From Hymenopus coronatus (taxonomy: Eukaryota > Arthropoda > Insecta > Mantodea > Hymenopodidae): DNA of 64,000 nt. This document shows, piece after piece, positions 20,691 through 31,633 of this stretch; within the stretch, counting starts at the first letter, position 1; each line of letters starts with the position of its first letter. The stretch spans positions 34,809,501 through 34,873,500 of the forward strand of contig CM060895.1 in NCBI GenBank assembly GCA_030762935.1. The letters are read 5' to 3'. The position numbers and the translations under genes are program-made. The notes beneath the pieces are model-generated. The model searched no databases. It saw only the letters and a list, made by a program, of their open reading frames with translations, and was not told the DNA's origin.

Positions 20691-22229
20691 GGTAAACAAC
20701 GAAAAGCGTAATAAATAAACTTGACATTTAAGTGCATCTTTCAACGATGGGACACGAAGAGCTTCAACAAAACCCCAATGTCAACTATCATTAACACAAA
20801 CCCAAATATCTATTCGTTTGATCAGTTCAGTCAGTATTGCTGCCCTTTTATTTTTATCCCTTCCAGAAGTTGCTAGAGATATTGCTAAACTTTTTAACTG
20901 ATCGAAATCTTAATACATCTTTCTTTGATCCCGCAACACTTATTTGAATTTTTTGACCATCCTGGTCTCTACAGGGAACACTTTCACTATTTTTGATTTC
21001 TCAAAAAACGATATGAATATTTTATTAACATGTCATATGTTTTAGACACCTGCATGGCTAATAAAATGTATATAGTGAATTTTAAGGGAATCTCCTTTTT
21101 AGACAGGGTAGACAAAAAGTATAAAATATTGGCTATAACCTTTAAATGATCCACAAAGTGCGATCTTTTTTATTCTAATGGGAGGTAAGGAAGGTAAGTG
21201 GGCTCCATATTGGGTGTGGGGTAAACTTCAACATTTAAATTGGAACCATGGTATATGAGATAATCTTGGCATATATTAAAGACTGTTTAGTTAAAAATTA
21301 TGTTCTAAAATGAGAGCTTAGTGATTAATAGGGTTTTTAAATTGTATTTAATTTTTTTCACTTGCAGCAGATTTTGGACTACCGATTTTAGTCTTATTGA
21401 ACGTCCCGTGTCGTACTTCTTGGCAATTTTTGACGCCATGAACTGAATTAAGATTTTTGTTTGGATTCAGCTCATGAAATATATTATTTTATTTTAATCC
21501 TCTTCCTACACCCATAACCTACCACCATTAATATTTGTATTCTTTTCTTTCAGTGAGATTCGCCACGATATTTTAAATCTCAATGACGAATACTTGTTTG
21601 AAAATAAACCCAATGTCAAGTTGCTAAGCCTTTTTGCTTCTCAAATAATTATATATTTAGAGAATAAAGATGATTTAAGTATGTTAAACTCTGAATGCTC
21701 TATAAATTGTTAAGTTTTTATTTTAGAAAAGCATGTTTTAAACAAACGTTTAATTTATTAAGGACTATCAAAATATCTCAAATGTATACCATAGTTTCAT
21801 ATAAGATACTTATGAAGTCCATCCCCCTCACCCACTTGGTCTCACTGGGGCGCTGCCCTTTATGCTTTCTGGAGGGCTTCTACGAATCAAAACTTAACTT
21901 AAAAGTGGATTAATAAAGTTATGTTCAATAGACCATACGCTATGTCTTACTATATACGGCACCACAAGAGGCGGACACTGGTGAAATATGAAATTACATT
22001 TTTTATTGGGAAAGGAACTTTGGTAAGGAAACATTCCAGGCCTAAGTTTAGGATGCCTCCCCAACAAATGGCAGTTATGACAGAAAAACCTTCACCTAGG
22101 GGAGGCCTTTGGCGGAATTTAATTCATGGACCTCCCAATCACGAATCCGTGTTTTAACGACCTCGGCTATCTTGTAGGAAATAGCTTATGAAGTTCTCCT
22201 CATTCGGAATCAATTTTATACTAAAACAC
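20691..22229. other. Unassigned AT-rich DNA
   Basis: No confident feature. A few phrases around 21000-21110 (TTTCTCAAAAAACGA, AATTTTAAGGGAATCTCC) recall the HLR interior in reverse orientation but are too weak to annotate. Confidence 0.35.
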
Positions 22230-22425
22230 ACGGTACAAACGGCTGCATCCGTAGTTCAGTCGATAGAGAATCTGCCTGCTGTACGAGGGGTCCCGGATTC
22301 GATTCCCAGTAGGGGGTGGGAATTTCTCTCAAGCCCAGATTATTCCCTATCCTCCCAAGTCTGGAAGTATGAATGTGTGTACTGGTAATTAAAAGTGAGA
22401 TAAAATAGAAACCGAACGGTATCAA
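22230..22425 (+). repeat. SINE-C2: SINE-C-like body with a different tRNA-like head
   Basis: The head is GCATCCGTAGTTCAGTCGATAG followed by a B box GGATTCGATTCCCAG. The body shows GTCTGGAAGTATGAATGTGTG, matching the inverse of SINE-C (CACATTCATATTTCCAGAC), and ends near AAAAGTGAGATAAAATAGAAAC. The head differs clearly from the tRNA-Glu-like head of the other SINE-C copies. Confidence 0.7.
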
Positions 22426-22591
22426 CACACGAGTAAACACCATTGCCAAAGCCAATATGTTCCAGAGGGAGATTCCGTCGATAGGATAGAGGTGAAGTAT
22501 AAATGGGACATTAAAAAGATAAAAACAGAACATACTTCACATGCCATGTACATATCCTTTAAAACACAATTTACTGCATATTTTTAGATTT

Positions 22592-22822
22592 TTTTTTTTT
22601 GTTAGTGTTTAACGCCCGCTTTTACTTCTCTGGCATCGCAGGCGATGACACTGATGATACATGAAGATGGAGCCCCGGTGGAATGTTTTGGCGGGGGAAA
22701 CCGGAAAACCCGGAGAAAACCCGCCCCTGCGCCGCTTTGTCCACCACAAATCTCACATGCGGTTACTTGGAATCAACCCGGGCCGTCTAGGTGAGAGGTG
22801 AGTGGTCTGACCACTTGATTGA
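22592..22822 (-). repeat. SINE-D, tRNA-Gly-like head, complete copy
   Basis: Reverse-oriented. The tail T run and GTTAGTGTTTAACGCCCGC are at the left. The body has CTCTGGCATCGCAGGCGATG, GGCGGGGGAAACCGGAAAAC and CCGGAGAAAACCC. The tRNA-like head at 22760-22820 shows AATCAACCCGGGCCGTC. The sequence is crisp, which suggests relatively recent insertion. A truncated + strand copy at 28166 supplies the clean head. Confidence 0.85.
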
Positions 22823-22825
22823 TTT

Positions 22826-23006
22826 ATTAAATCATAATGCTGCACTATTTTACAAAAATAAGTCATTTATTCACACACAATTATGACCATAATTATTTTA
22901 CTAGAAGTATGAATGACATCCAGATACCATTCGCCAACGGAAAGACCCTTAAAGGAATGTGTTATCGTATCTGCTTTTAAATAGTACAAGGAAAGTGGAT
23001 GTCTGC

Positions 23007-23052
<46 letters not shown>

Positions 23053-24138
23053 GAGCGAGAGATACTCACTGAATAAGTGCGACAGAGAATACTTGACAAG
23101 CTCGGCTTAGCGTATCAGCAGTACCCCCTCTGCACCTGATTCAACGGGGGAAATATAAAACAACTAAATATTAAAAAATCACCGAAGTAACTCATTAAGT
23201 AAAATTGCCAATGCTCTCCCATATCATATTAAAATAGATGACACGTGAAGAATTTAAAATATTACTGCGTTCATTTTATATGAATACATTTTACAATGTA
23301 CATGATTTTTTTTTTTTTTTTTTTTTTTAAATATGTACTTTTATAACCCTTCTATCTGTATAGTGTACGGCGACAGACAACAAACTAGCTATGTATGAAC
23401 TCTTCAATATTTTCCCAATCGCATTTTGTCACCATTTAGTTATTTCTGGCAATGCCAAGGAAAGAGTATGGGATTTTAACTTCAGCATATAACTACCTGA
23501 CTATCACTTTAGTCTCCTATACTTTCCTTATACCTATAATGTAGATAAAAAATAATCTTTTGTAATAAAAGTTTGTAGACAAGATAAAATATACGACTGG
23601 CTATAAAATCACATGAATATAACGCATACGACTGCTCCCATTTTGTCCTTAATTCCCTTTGCAGCTCTTCAGTGTCACTTGTAAGTACGAAACCATAGTA
23701 ATGTCACCACTTTCGGGAGCAGGGAATCTTTTTAAAGAACAGACAACACGTGGAGCTGACTTCAGGTTTATTCCTACGTGTTCTGTTTACGAGCGATGCA
23801 CTGTTATATAATGCTGAAGAGCAAGGCACGTACAAGGCAAGCCCTGTCGTGTTCTAGGAGTGGTTTCCTGAATAATTCACTGAAGAATGTAGGCAGCCAT
23901 CTCATAAACCGATTTCTATGTGCTGAAAGTGTATTACCCATTTATAGCTAAATAATGAAACAATTTTATGTACAGCGTTCGGAGATGTAATAATTTAAAA
24001 TCCACTTTCTTCAATATAATTTTAGGCATTACTTTAAGAATATTGTATAAACTTTTCTTGTAACAAACATGTATTCTTGTTCATCGATCAACAACGTGTT
24101 GCCAAACATGCCTTGCAAAATTTAGCCGAATATCTTAA
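22826..24138. other. Unassigned DNA with (GA)n and poly-T
   Basis: Contains an interrupted GA run at 23006-23063 (GAGA with GCGA interruptions) and a T run at 23307-23328. No gene recognised. Confidence 0.4.
23006..23063. repeat. Interrupted (GA)n microsatellite
   Basis: GA dinucleotides with single AAAG and GCGA interruptions over about 58 bp. Confidence 0.95.
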
Positions 24139-24882
24139 TACTTTCTCTTAGTCCATAGGTAGAGAAGGTATTGCATTCCATCCATAAATTCGATATCATT
24201 GACACGTTTGGGATCTCCTAAACTAAAAAAAATTGTTTTTTTTTGGGGGGGGGGATGGTCCTATGTATGTGTGTGACAGCTCAAAAACGAAAAGTTCGTT
24301 ATGCCAAACTTGGTATTTAAGGATGCCACACGAACATTTTCAAGAAAATCTCCGACCCCAAACTACACTTTACAGGATGTTTTTTAAATGTTTATTTTTT
24401 CTCAAAAATGGCTCTTAACGATTTTGATTAAAATGCCGTATATTAAACATATTTACATGACAAAATGGACATCTTCAATTTTCTGGTAGTAGCCTGTGAA
24501 GACGACTTTTGTGTAACTGATAAACCTAAAGAGATAGACAAAATGTAGATTTCGTTAAAACAGAATTTGTCTTGGAGTTAACCTTGTTATTGGTTTTAAT
24601 GTTAAAATATTTATCTTTTCTCGGCATCCGTTTTTCTTTTATTTTGTTCCTAAACATGCAAAGAGAACCTAATTTCAAAGCCAATGGCATAGCGACAGCT
24701 TTTAAAAATATTTGATTAGCCTAAGTATATTCCTTATTTCCCTTCTACTTACAAGTAACTAAACAATAACACCATTTCTATTAATATTTATCTCGATTAC
24801 AATGATGTAGACAGAAGAACAATCCTTTTTTTAAGAATTTGGTTTGCAGAACAGGTAGAGAGTCACGTGAATGGAACACTTT
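24139..24882 (-). mobile_element. HLR repeat, nearly full length
   Basis: The terminal TACTTTCTCTTAGTC ... GGTAGAGAAGGTATTGCATT is at the left. Then come CCATCCATAAATTCGATATC, ATGCCACACGAACATTTTC, CTCAAAAATGGCTC and GTAGCCTGTGAAGACG. The right end is ACAGGTAGAGAGTCACGTG and AATGGAACAC. The CA microsatellite is reduced to a short GT run. Confidence 0.85.
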
Positions 24883-26680
24883 ATATATGATTATAATGGA
24901 ACACATACTCGTATACATTCTTTGTCAAATTCACAAAGCTAAAGCACTAGAAGAATAAAGAATGCAGTTTTATAACGCCTTTTACGACCCTATATTCTGC
25001 AGAATGTATGCTTCTGAAAACGGAGGCAAAAGTTACATCAATTCAACCATATCTATCGATGTCTATACAAAGCAATTTTCTGCTCAGACGACCAAGTTTA
25101 AAAAGCAAAACGTTAAGAAACCTTTTTTGGGGAGGGGCTACGTTTATCTTATAACTGTCATCGCAGAAAGTTGTTTGGTTATAAGAAGCAAATAATGCCA
25201 GATGTCCTTTGGTATATAAATCCCTTTTAAATGACAAGCAATTATCCGAAAAATATTTTGGCAGTAATATGCACATTACAGGCAACATTCCTAGCGTATT
25301 TCATCTTCAAACTGGAAAGGGTATTCTTGAAAGATTGAAACAGAACTCAAAATCTAACCTAATTTAGAGAGAAATACTAAAATATCTTTACCCTTCATAA
25401 TACTGCAATGGTCCGACATCGCGCGAATGACCGATAAACTGAGTCAAGAGCGATATCACCCAAATTACAACTCCAGAAGCATTGTCACGAGACAACGGGA
25501 TCTTTCCAAGTATCCTTTCTTCCCGCTTCCCACGAACATTCTAGAACTCTCTCCAAACTTCAGTGGCCACATATCAACGGGCGTTCTCACGTCAGTAAAT
25601 TCGTTCTAGATACCAGAAAAGACTGTTCTATGAGTTGAGTTATATAATAGCTGTAACAGCGAGTGCTACTACTGCACAAAATTAGGGGGACTATGTTCGA
25701 CTTCCCAGCAAGTGAAGCAAAAGGAAAAGCAGGTTGCTTCGCGCAAGTTCCATTATACTTGCTACGCAAGCGCGAGGAAAACTAAGTGACAAACTGAACC
25801 AAAGTGAGTGTGAATAATGTCATAGAAGAAGAGTTCCATCAAGCCAATTATTGAACAAAAATGTTTTCACACACTTCTATGCCCATTTTATTTAGTACAC
25901 AGACATGACTAAAATCCTCCAATGAGGATAGGTTATTTTAAAGCTTCTTGCAAGCTCACTCTTCGAATCATAATTAAATGCTGCACCACCCTTATACCTA
26001 TAAATAGTTAATTCTATTAATGACACCCTTTCGTGGATTCTATCCAGTTTCATGTGATATTTGCATGCAAATTCCCTGAATTGTTGCCGCACGAAGTATC
26101 CTATTTTTCTTCTACCTTCCTCTACTGCACCAATTATGGAAGTGTTCCGTTCAGGGGTCATTGAGTTAAGGGTCAAGAACCGATTTCATTGATTAAAGTG
26201 GAAAAAAAAAAAAAAACTCCGGAGGTAGTTGAGTGAATAAACGTGATTTCATTTCGCCATTTCCACGCAATACTAACGGCCGAGATAAAGCGAGATATGA
26301 CAGAATCGAACACTGGTATGTTTTTAATTTTCCAGAGAGCACCGGAAATGCTCATTCCTTCCACTGTTTCATTTTGCTTTTAATTTTCTTTTTTCTCGGC
26401 AAGCAATAGCCACAGAGTAATGAACGTTTCCCCATGCTCACAGACTACTGGATTTTTTATCTCCAAAATTAAACCGATGTGCATTTTCCCCAAAATTCCA
26501 GCAAACATCTCACTACCTGTTTTTGCAGCATTTTCCTTAAAATATTACATTAGCAACAACTTCAAATCATTGCCCTTTTTCAAAATACTGTTTCAGACTT
26601 AAAAATAAACCCTTCAAAACTTATTCGAAATTTAATAAAAGAAAATTATAAATGTAAAGAAATGTGCGTTCCAAAGTAAA
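24883..26680. other. Unassigned DNA
   Basis: No repeat family or domain recognised. Frames at 24962-25288, 25427-25769, 25892-26364 and 26420-26602 are all below 95 codons and lie on conflicting strands. Confidence 0.35.
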
Positions 26681-27378
26681 CAAATCTGATTTGTTACATT
26701 CCTATGCCTTTCCCTACCTATTTTGCAGCAAGCTGTTCTTAAAATAAATGTTCTTTTATCTATGGCATGCTAATTTAAGGCAAACATTAGCAAAAATTGT
26801 TTAATTGCAAATGTTTAACAGGCTCAAGGGGAATAAACGAATATTCTAGGCTACAGCATTCATCACATCTTTTAGAGCTGGTCGCTATGTAATGGCTTTG
26901 AAATTCCGTACTATATACATGTCGAGGATGTCAACAAATAATAACTTCTCATTTGAAAAGAGTATTTGGAAATCGAACCATCATCAAGGAATATCTTAGA
27001 AATTGTTAGCTCCTAAAATAATAAGATAAAAAGATTAGGCATAAAACGTATGTTTTAACGAGATATACATCTTTTGGTGTAGTAAAATTTTGTCTATCTC
27101 TTACGGTTTACCGTTATGCAAAAGACATTCCCAATGACGAGGACTTCAGAGACTATTCCCAATACATTTTAGCTATGCATTTTGTCACGTCAATATCTTT
27201 AATATGTGGTATTTTAATCAAAATCGTTACGCCATTTTGAGAAAATTGAAAACGAAAAATCTTTCTTATAAATGTAAAGGATTTAACTAAAACTCCTCGT
27301 GTGGCTATCCTTGAAAGATAACTGAATTTCTTTACCAAGGTTGGTACCTAACTGATATTTTGTTTTTGAGTTATGTTA
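26681..27378 (+). mobile_element. HLR repeat, 3'-truncated
   Basis: The 5' terminus is ATCTGATTTGTTACATTCCT, then CCTTTCCCTACCT (decayed ACTTTCTCTAC). Next come GGTCGCTATGTAATGG, TTTTAACGAGATATACATC and TCTTACGGTTTACCGTTATG. The last blocks are TTTTAATCAAAATCGTTACGCC and TTTTGTTTTTGAGTTATG. It ends just before the CA microsatellite, so the terminal palindrome is absent. Confidence 0.8.
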
Positions 27379-28164
27379 TGTATTATCAATAATATATTGA
27401 GTAGCTGTAGCTGACGATGTACCGGGCAGCCTTTATAGTTCACCGTATAAGGATCTTTACAATTCACATAGAGGGAGCGTGTGAGGAGCCTTAAAGCACT
27501 GCGCAATTGGCTGATGGCTATCACACAACGGGGTTGTTTGCGACAATAATAACGAACTATGCTCAAATTACTGATAATTCAGACAGTGAATAGCACCCGC
27601 TTTGTATTTCTGAGACTCCACTCTAACCATCGTGTAATATTAACAATCGCGCTTATAAATGTCAAGAGGATTGGGCTTCAGATCCAAGAAAAAGGGCGTA
27701 ATCACATTTGTGTTAAGGGACGGTGAACAGGAGTCATTCGGGCGGGTGGATGCCCAAGAGAGATAAATTCTTGCATCGCAGCTCCGTCAATAGAGGGATG
27801 AAGCCCACGAATAACCACCTGGAGGTTGCGATCGTGACCTATTTGGTCCGTGCCTCAAAATAATGTTTGGCTACACGAAAACCGTCCATAATCTCAAAGG
27901 TGCGTTTGACCTTGCTGCTGTCTAGTGTAACAAGTTTGTAAGCGCTCACATTGGGCGTCTGTAAGTACTTGATAACTATTCATGTTGAGAATATTAGAGG
28001 TAAATCGGAGGTGGCTCCTGAGGTAAGCAGAAGCAGTAGGCCTACTTACACCATGATCAAGGTCCTAGTTAGCCAAGGGTGATAAACGGTCAGCTGTAGT
28101 TAGGGGAATCAAGTAAGGCAGGAAGTAATACTAAGGATTTTCACACCCGAAAAACACCCATTCC
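27379..28164. other. Unassigned DNA
   Basis: Mildly GC-richer but no motif recognised. The end (28130-28164) carries TAAGGATTTTCACACCCGAAAA, a phrase from the SINE-A body, suggesting a SINE-A scrap next to SINE-D. Confidence 0.35.
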
Positions 28165-28165
28165 C

Positions 28166-28284
28166 GGCGGCGCCGTGGTTCAGTGGTTGGACCGCTCGCC
28201 TCCCATCTAGGCGGCCCGGGTTCATCCGCATGTAAGATTTATGGTGGACGAAGCGGCGTCTGGCCGGTTTTTCTCCAGGTCATC
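28166..28284 (+). repeat. SINE-D, head and start of body, truncated
   Basis: GCGGCGCCGTGGTTCAGTGG, then CGCTCGCCTCCCATCTAGGC and GGCCCGGGTTCATCCGCATG form a tRNA-Gly(CCC)-like head missing a few bases at the B box. The body GATTTATGGTGGACGAAGCG then breaks off within GGTTTTTCTCCAGGTCATCC and is replaced by HLR sequence. Confidence 0.85.
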
Positions 28285-28507
28285 CGGTCCATACAAACAA
28301 AGGAACTTCAGTACATAGCAACCAGCTTTTGACTATCACTTTAACCTATGGTACACTCTTATTTCGTTTTTACTTGCAAGGAAGCAAATACTAAGACTAT
28401 TTCCGCTAATTTTTTTCTTGATTAGCATGAAGTACATAGAAGCATAAGCTTCTTAACAATAATTTGTTGCAGATGTAGAGAAAGTCCTGTGAATGGAACA
28501 CATCAGA
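28285..28507 (-). mobile_element. HLR 5' terminal fragment
   Basis: CCATACAAACAAAGGAACTTC, AGCAACCAGCTTTTGACTAT, TTTTTACTTGCAAGGAAGC and AGATGTAGAGAAAGTCCTG end in GAATGGAACACATCAGA and a T25-class run. It abuts the truncated SINE-D at its left. Confidence 0.85.
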
Positions 28508-28537
28508 TTTTTTTTTTTTTTTTTTTTTTTTTGTATT

Positions 28538-28978
28538 AAAGTTTCAGTCTAATCTCTTATGGTTTACCAGTTATCCAAAATTCAGCAAAATTCATCCACA
28601 ATGAAAAGGTCTTCAGAGGCAATTCTCAGAAAATTCAGGATATACATGTTATTTGTGATGAAAATAGCCTTAACATACGGTATTTTAATCAAAATCGGTA
28701 GAAACATTTCAAAATTTTCTAATTTCCCCCCCCCCCATGTGTAAGATAGTTTGAGGTGGGGAGGGATTCGTCAAAATCTTCGTGTCGCATTTTAGATGAT
28801 AAATTCAAATACCAAGTTCGGTATTTTACCAACTTTTCGTTTTTGAGTTACCGCGCTCACGGGCACATGCACACACCTTTTTCTGAATATGTTTTTTTTT
28901 TTTCGGCGAAATCTCTGTATCTAATTCTTTGGTGAAATGCAATACCTTCTCTATGTACTATTTAGAGAAAGTAAAAAG
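28538..28978 (+). mobile_element. HLR 3' half
   Basis: Starts within TCTAATCTCTTATGGTTTACC and runs through TTTTAATCAAAATCGGTAG, a C10 run, CTTCGTGTCGCATTTTAG and TTTTTGAGTTACCG. The end is TACCTTCTCTATGTACTATTT, then AGAGAAAGTAAAA. It lies just beyond the opposite-facing 5' fragment, separated by a poly-T tract. Confidence 0.85.
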
Positions 28979-29579
28979 TATATAAATTCTTAAAATTGAG
29001 AATTCATATTATTTTATTATGGAAAAAAAAATGTATTACACAATGGGACTCGCGAACTTCAGTTTTATTTAATTTAGAACGCCCCCCCTCCCCATTTTTT
29101 CAATGACCTCTGCCAGTAAACATCATAAACTGTTGAAACTAAGTTATTAATGCGTCCTTGTTAGGGCAGTGGATGAAAAATATAGAATGTAGACCGAACC
29201 CGTCTGGAGCTGAGTAATTTTGATGACTCATGTGCAGTTTTGTATACTGGTGGAAGGTTTGCACGACAGTCATAAGAGGCTCATTACGTCTGTGTGACTG
29301 CTGCTAGGACAACAGGGGAACGTCTGCCTGAGGCTCGTTAAGTGAAGCTCTCTAAAAGTCATCAAAAGGAAATGTTCGTCATAAACCGGTGTTTACGTAG
29401 CACAGAAGTTAAAAACGCTTTTCCTGGCACTGTAGATCTCATCAGCGATACTTCTGCTAGTCGTCCGGAAGCAACATCGCGTTTCCATGATGCTGGAGTC
29501 GAAATGTCAGCATGCCACGGTTTGTTTCGGGAGAAAAGTACGTGAACTTAATCTCATCCTGCAATATAACTAGAAAAAA
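28979..29579. other. Unassigned DNA
   Basis: No feature recognised. Two short forward frames (29342-29545 and 29512-29751) have no motif. Confidence 0.35.
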
Positions 29580-30437
29580 TCTGATGTGTACCATTCACAT
29601 GAGTTTCTCTATATCTCTGCAACAAATTATTGTTAAAAAGCTTATGCTTCTATTTACTTCATTCTATTCAGAAAAAAATAGCAGAAATAGTCTTATTACT
29701 TGCTTCCTTGTAAGTAGAAGCGAAATAAGGGAATACCATAGGTTAAATTGAAAGTCAAAAGCTGGTTGCTATGTGACTGAAGTTCCTTTGTTTGTATGGA
29801 CAGCAGTTGACAAATTCCTGTATAAGAAAAGTAAGTTTTTCAAAGCAGAAACCAAAAACAAGGAATATCTCAAAAAGATTAAGTCCACGAAAAAGATGCA
29901 TATAACATAAATTGTGTGTTTTAACGTGCTCTACATTTTTTGTGTAGTAAGTTTTTGTCCATCTCTTATGGTTTAGCAGTTATTCAAAATTTCGTAAAAT
30001 TCATCTAGAATAAACTACTCTTCAGAGGCTATTCCCAGAAAATTCAAGATATACATTTTATTTGTCAGGTAAATGTCTTTAATATACGATATGTTAATCA
30101 AAATCGTTAGAGCCATTTTTGAGAAAATCGAAAATTTCCAAAAAAGTTCCATGTAAAGGGTAGTTTGGGGTGGAGGGATTTTTCTCAAAACCTTCGTGTC
30201 GCATCCCTGGAAGATACTAAACTTAAGTACCAGGTTTGGTATTTTAGCTTCTTTTCGTTTTTGAGTTATCGTGTTCACACGGACACACACACACGGACCT
30301 TTTTCTGAAAATGCTTTTTATGGATACAGGGGGTCCTAAAACATGTATTTCCGGCGAAATCTTGGTATCGAATTGTTTGGTGGAGTGCAATACATTCTCT
30401 ATACACTGTGTACATAGTGCCTATAGAGAAAGTAAAA
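29580..30437 (+). mobile_element. HLR repeat, full-length copy, first of a head-to-tail pair
   Basis: Starts TCTGATGTGTACCATTCACA with subterminal GAGTTTCTCTATATC. All interior blocks are present, including TTTAACGTGCTCTACATTTT, AGGGTAGTTTGGGGTGG, a short CA tract and AAATCTTGGTATCGAATTG. It ends in TTCTCTATACACTGTGTACA and TATAGAGAAAGTAAAAAA. The next copy follows directly. Confidence 0.9.
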
Positions 30438-30438
30438 A

Positions 30439-31312
30439 ACTGATGTGTTCCATTCAAATGATGTTCTCTAGATGTTAAACAAAAAAACTTTCCTTATAAA
30501 AGATTATTCTTTTATCTACGACATGCTAATCGAGCTAAACATTAGCAGAAATGGCCTTATTGCTTGCTCTTTGTAAGTAGAACGGAAATAAGGAAATACA
30601 CTAAGCTAAATCTATAGACAAATCTTTCAAAGGCTCTATGTGAAACAACTGAAGTTCGGTTCACTTTGCATGCCCTAAAAGTTAAAATTAGTTTAAAATT
30701 GAAACCAATAACAAGGAGTATCTCGGAAACTGTTAACTCTACAGAAAAAGAAGCATATGACATAAATTATGTGTTTTACCGAGATCTACATTTTTGGCGT
30801 AGTAAGTTTTTGTCTATCTCTTATGGCTAAACTATTATGCAAAATTCCGCAAAACTTATCCAGAATAAAGAGGTCTTCGGAGGATATTCCCATAAAATTC
30901 AAAATATTCATTTTATTTGTGATGTAAATATCTTTAATATACGGTATTTTAATAAAATCGTTAAGAGCTATTTTTGAGAAAAACAAAATATTCAAACATT
31001 TTTGTCATACAAAATGTGGTTTGTGGTAGGGGGATTTTCTTGAAAATCTTCGAGTCGCACCCTTGGAAGATACCTAAGATAGATACCACGTTTGGTATTT
31101 AATGGTATTTCGTTTTTGAGCTATGCTGTCCAGACACATACACGCAGCCTTTTTTTTTTCTTTCTTTCTTTCTTTCTAAAAATGCTTTTTTCGGACTTAG
31201 GGGATCTCAAAATATATATTTCCGGTAAAATCTCGACAACGCATTTTTAGTGGAACACAATACCTTCTCTAACCACTATGTATATTGTGCATACGAGCTA
31301 GAGAAAGTAAAA
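30439..31312 (+). mobile_element. HLR repeat, full-length copy, second of a head-to-tail pair
   Basis: Begins with ACTGATGTGTTCCATTCAAA directly after the A run ending the previous copy. It carries TTCTCTAGATG, TTACCGAGATCTACATTTTT, TTATCCAGAATAAAGAGGTC and CTTCGAGTCGCACCCTTGG, then TTTCGTTTTTGAGCTATG. It ends in TACCTTCTCTAACCACTATG and GCTAGAGAAAGTAAAA. The two copies differ at many sites, so this is not a recent simple duplication. Confidence 0.88.
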
Positions 31313-31389
31313 TCGTCCATTAGTAAAGTCAAAATCAACAAAATTACCTTAAGAGGCAATTAGGCTGAATTACCCTCCCTCGCCGCTTT

Positions 31390-31633
31390 TAGATAACCTA
31401 CTTTTAACTTCTATTGTCATATCCCCCTATATGTTTTGCTGGTGTTTTTCTCGCTGAACTGTAGGGTTATTATCGTAGAATTTTCAGTATTTAAACATGT
31501 GCACACACATATTCACGATCATATGCATACTTACAGACTCTATGGCACATGGTGAATGATTCTACCTGGGAATCGAACCCAGGACCTCTGGGTGAAAAAC
31601 CAGAATGGTGGCCACTCGAGCGCAGAGACAATC
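31390..31633 (-). repeat. SINE-C, tRNA-Glu-like head
   Basis: Reverse-oriented: ACTTTTAACTTCTATTGTCA, CACACATATTCACGATCAT and TACTTACAGACTCTATGG. The head at 31560-31633 has GGGAATCGAACCCAGGACC, GGGTGAAAAACCAG and CACTCGAGCGCAGAGACA. The head strongly resembles a tRNA-Glu T arm and anticodon arm. Confidence 0.85.

Noticed and set aside
31560..31633. tRNA-Glu gene
   Set aside because: Strong resemblance in the T and anticodon arms, but it is the head of SINE-C, with two further copies in the window.
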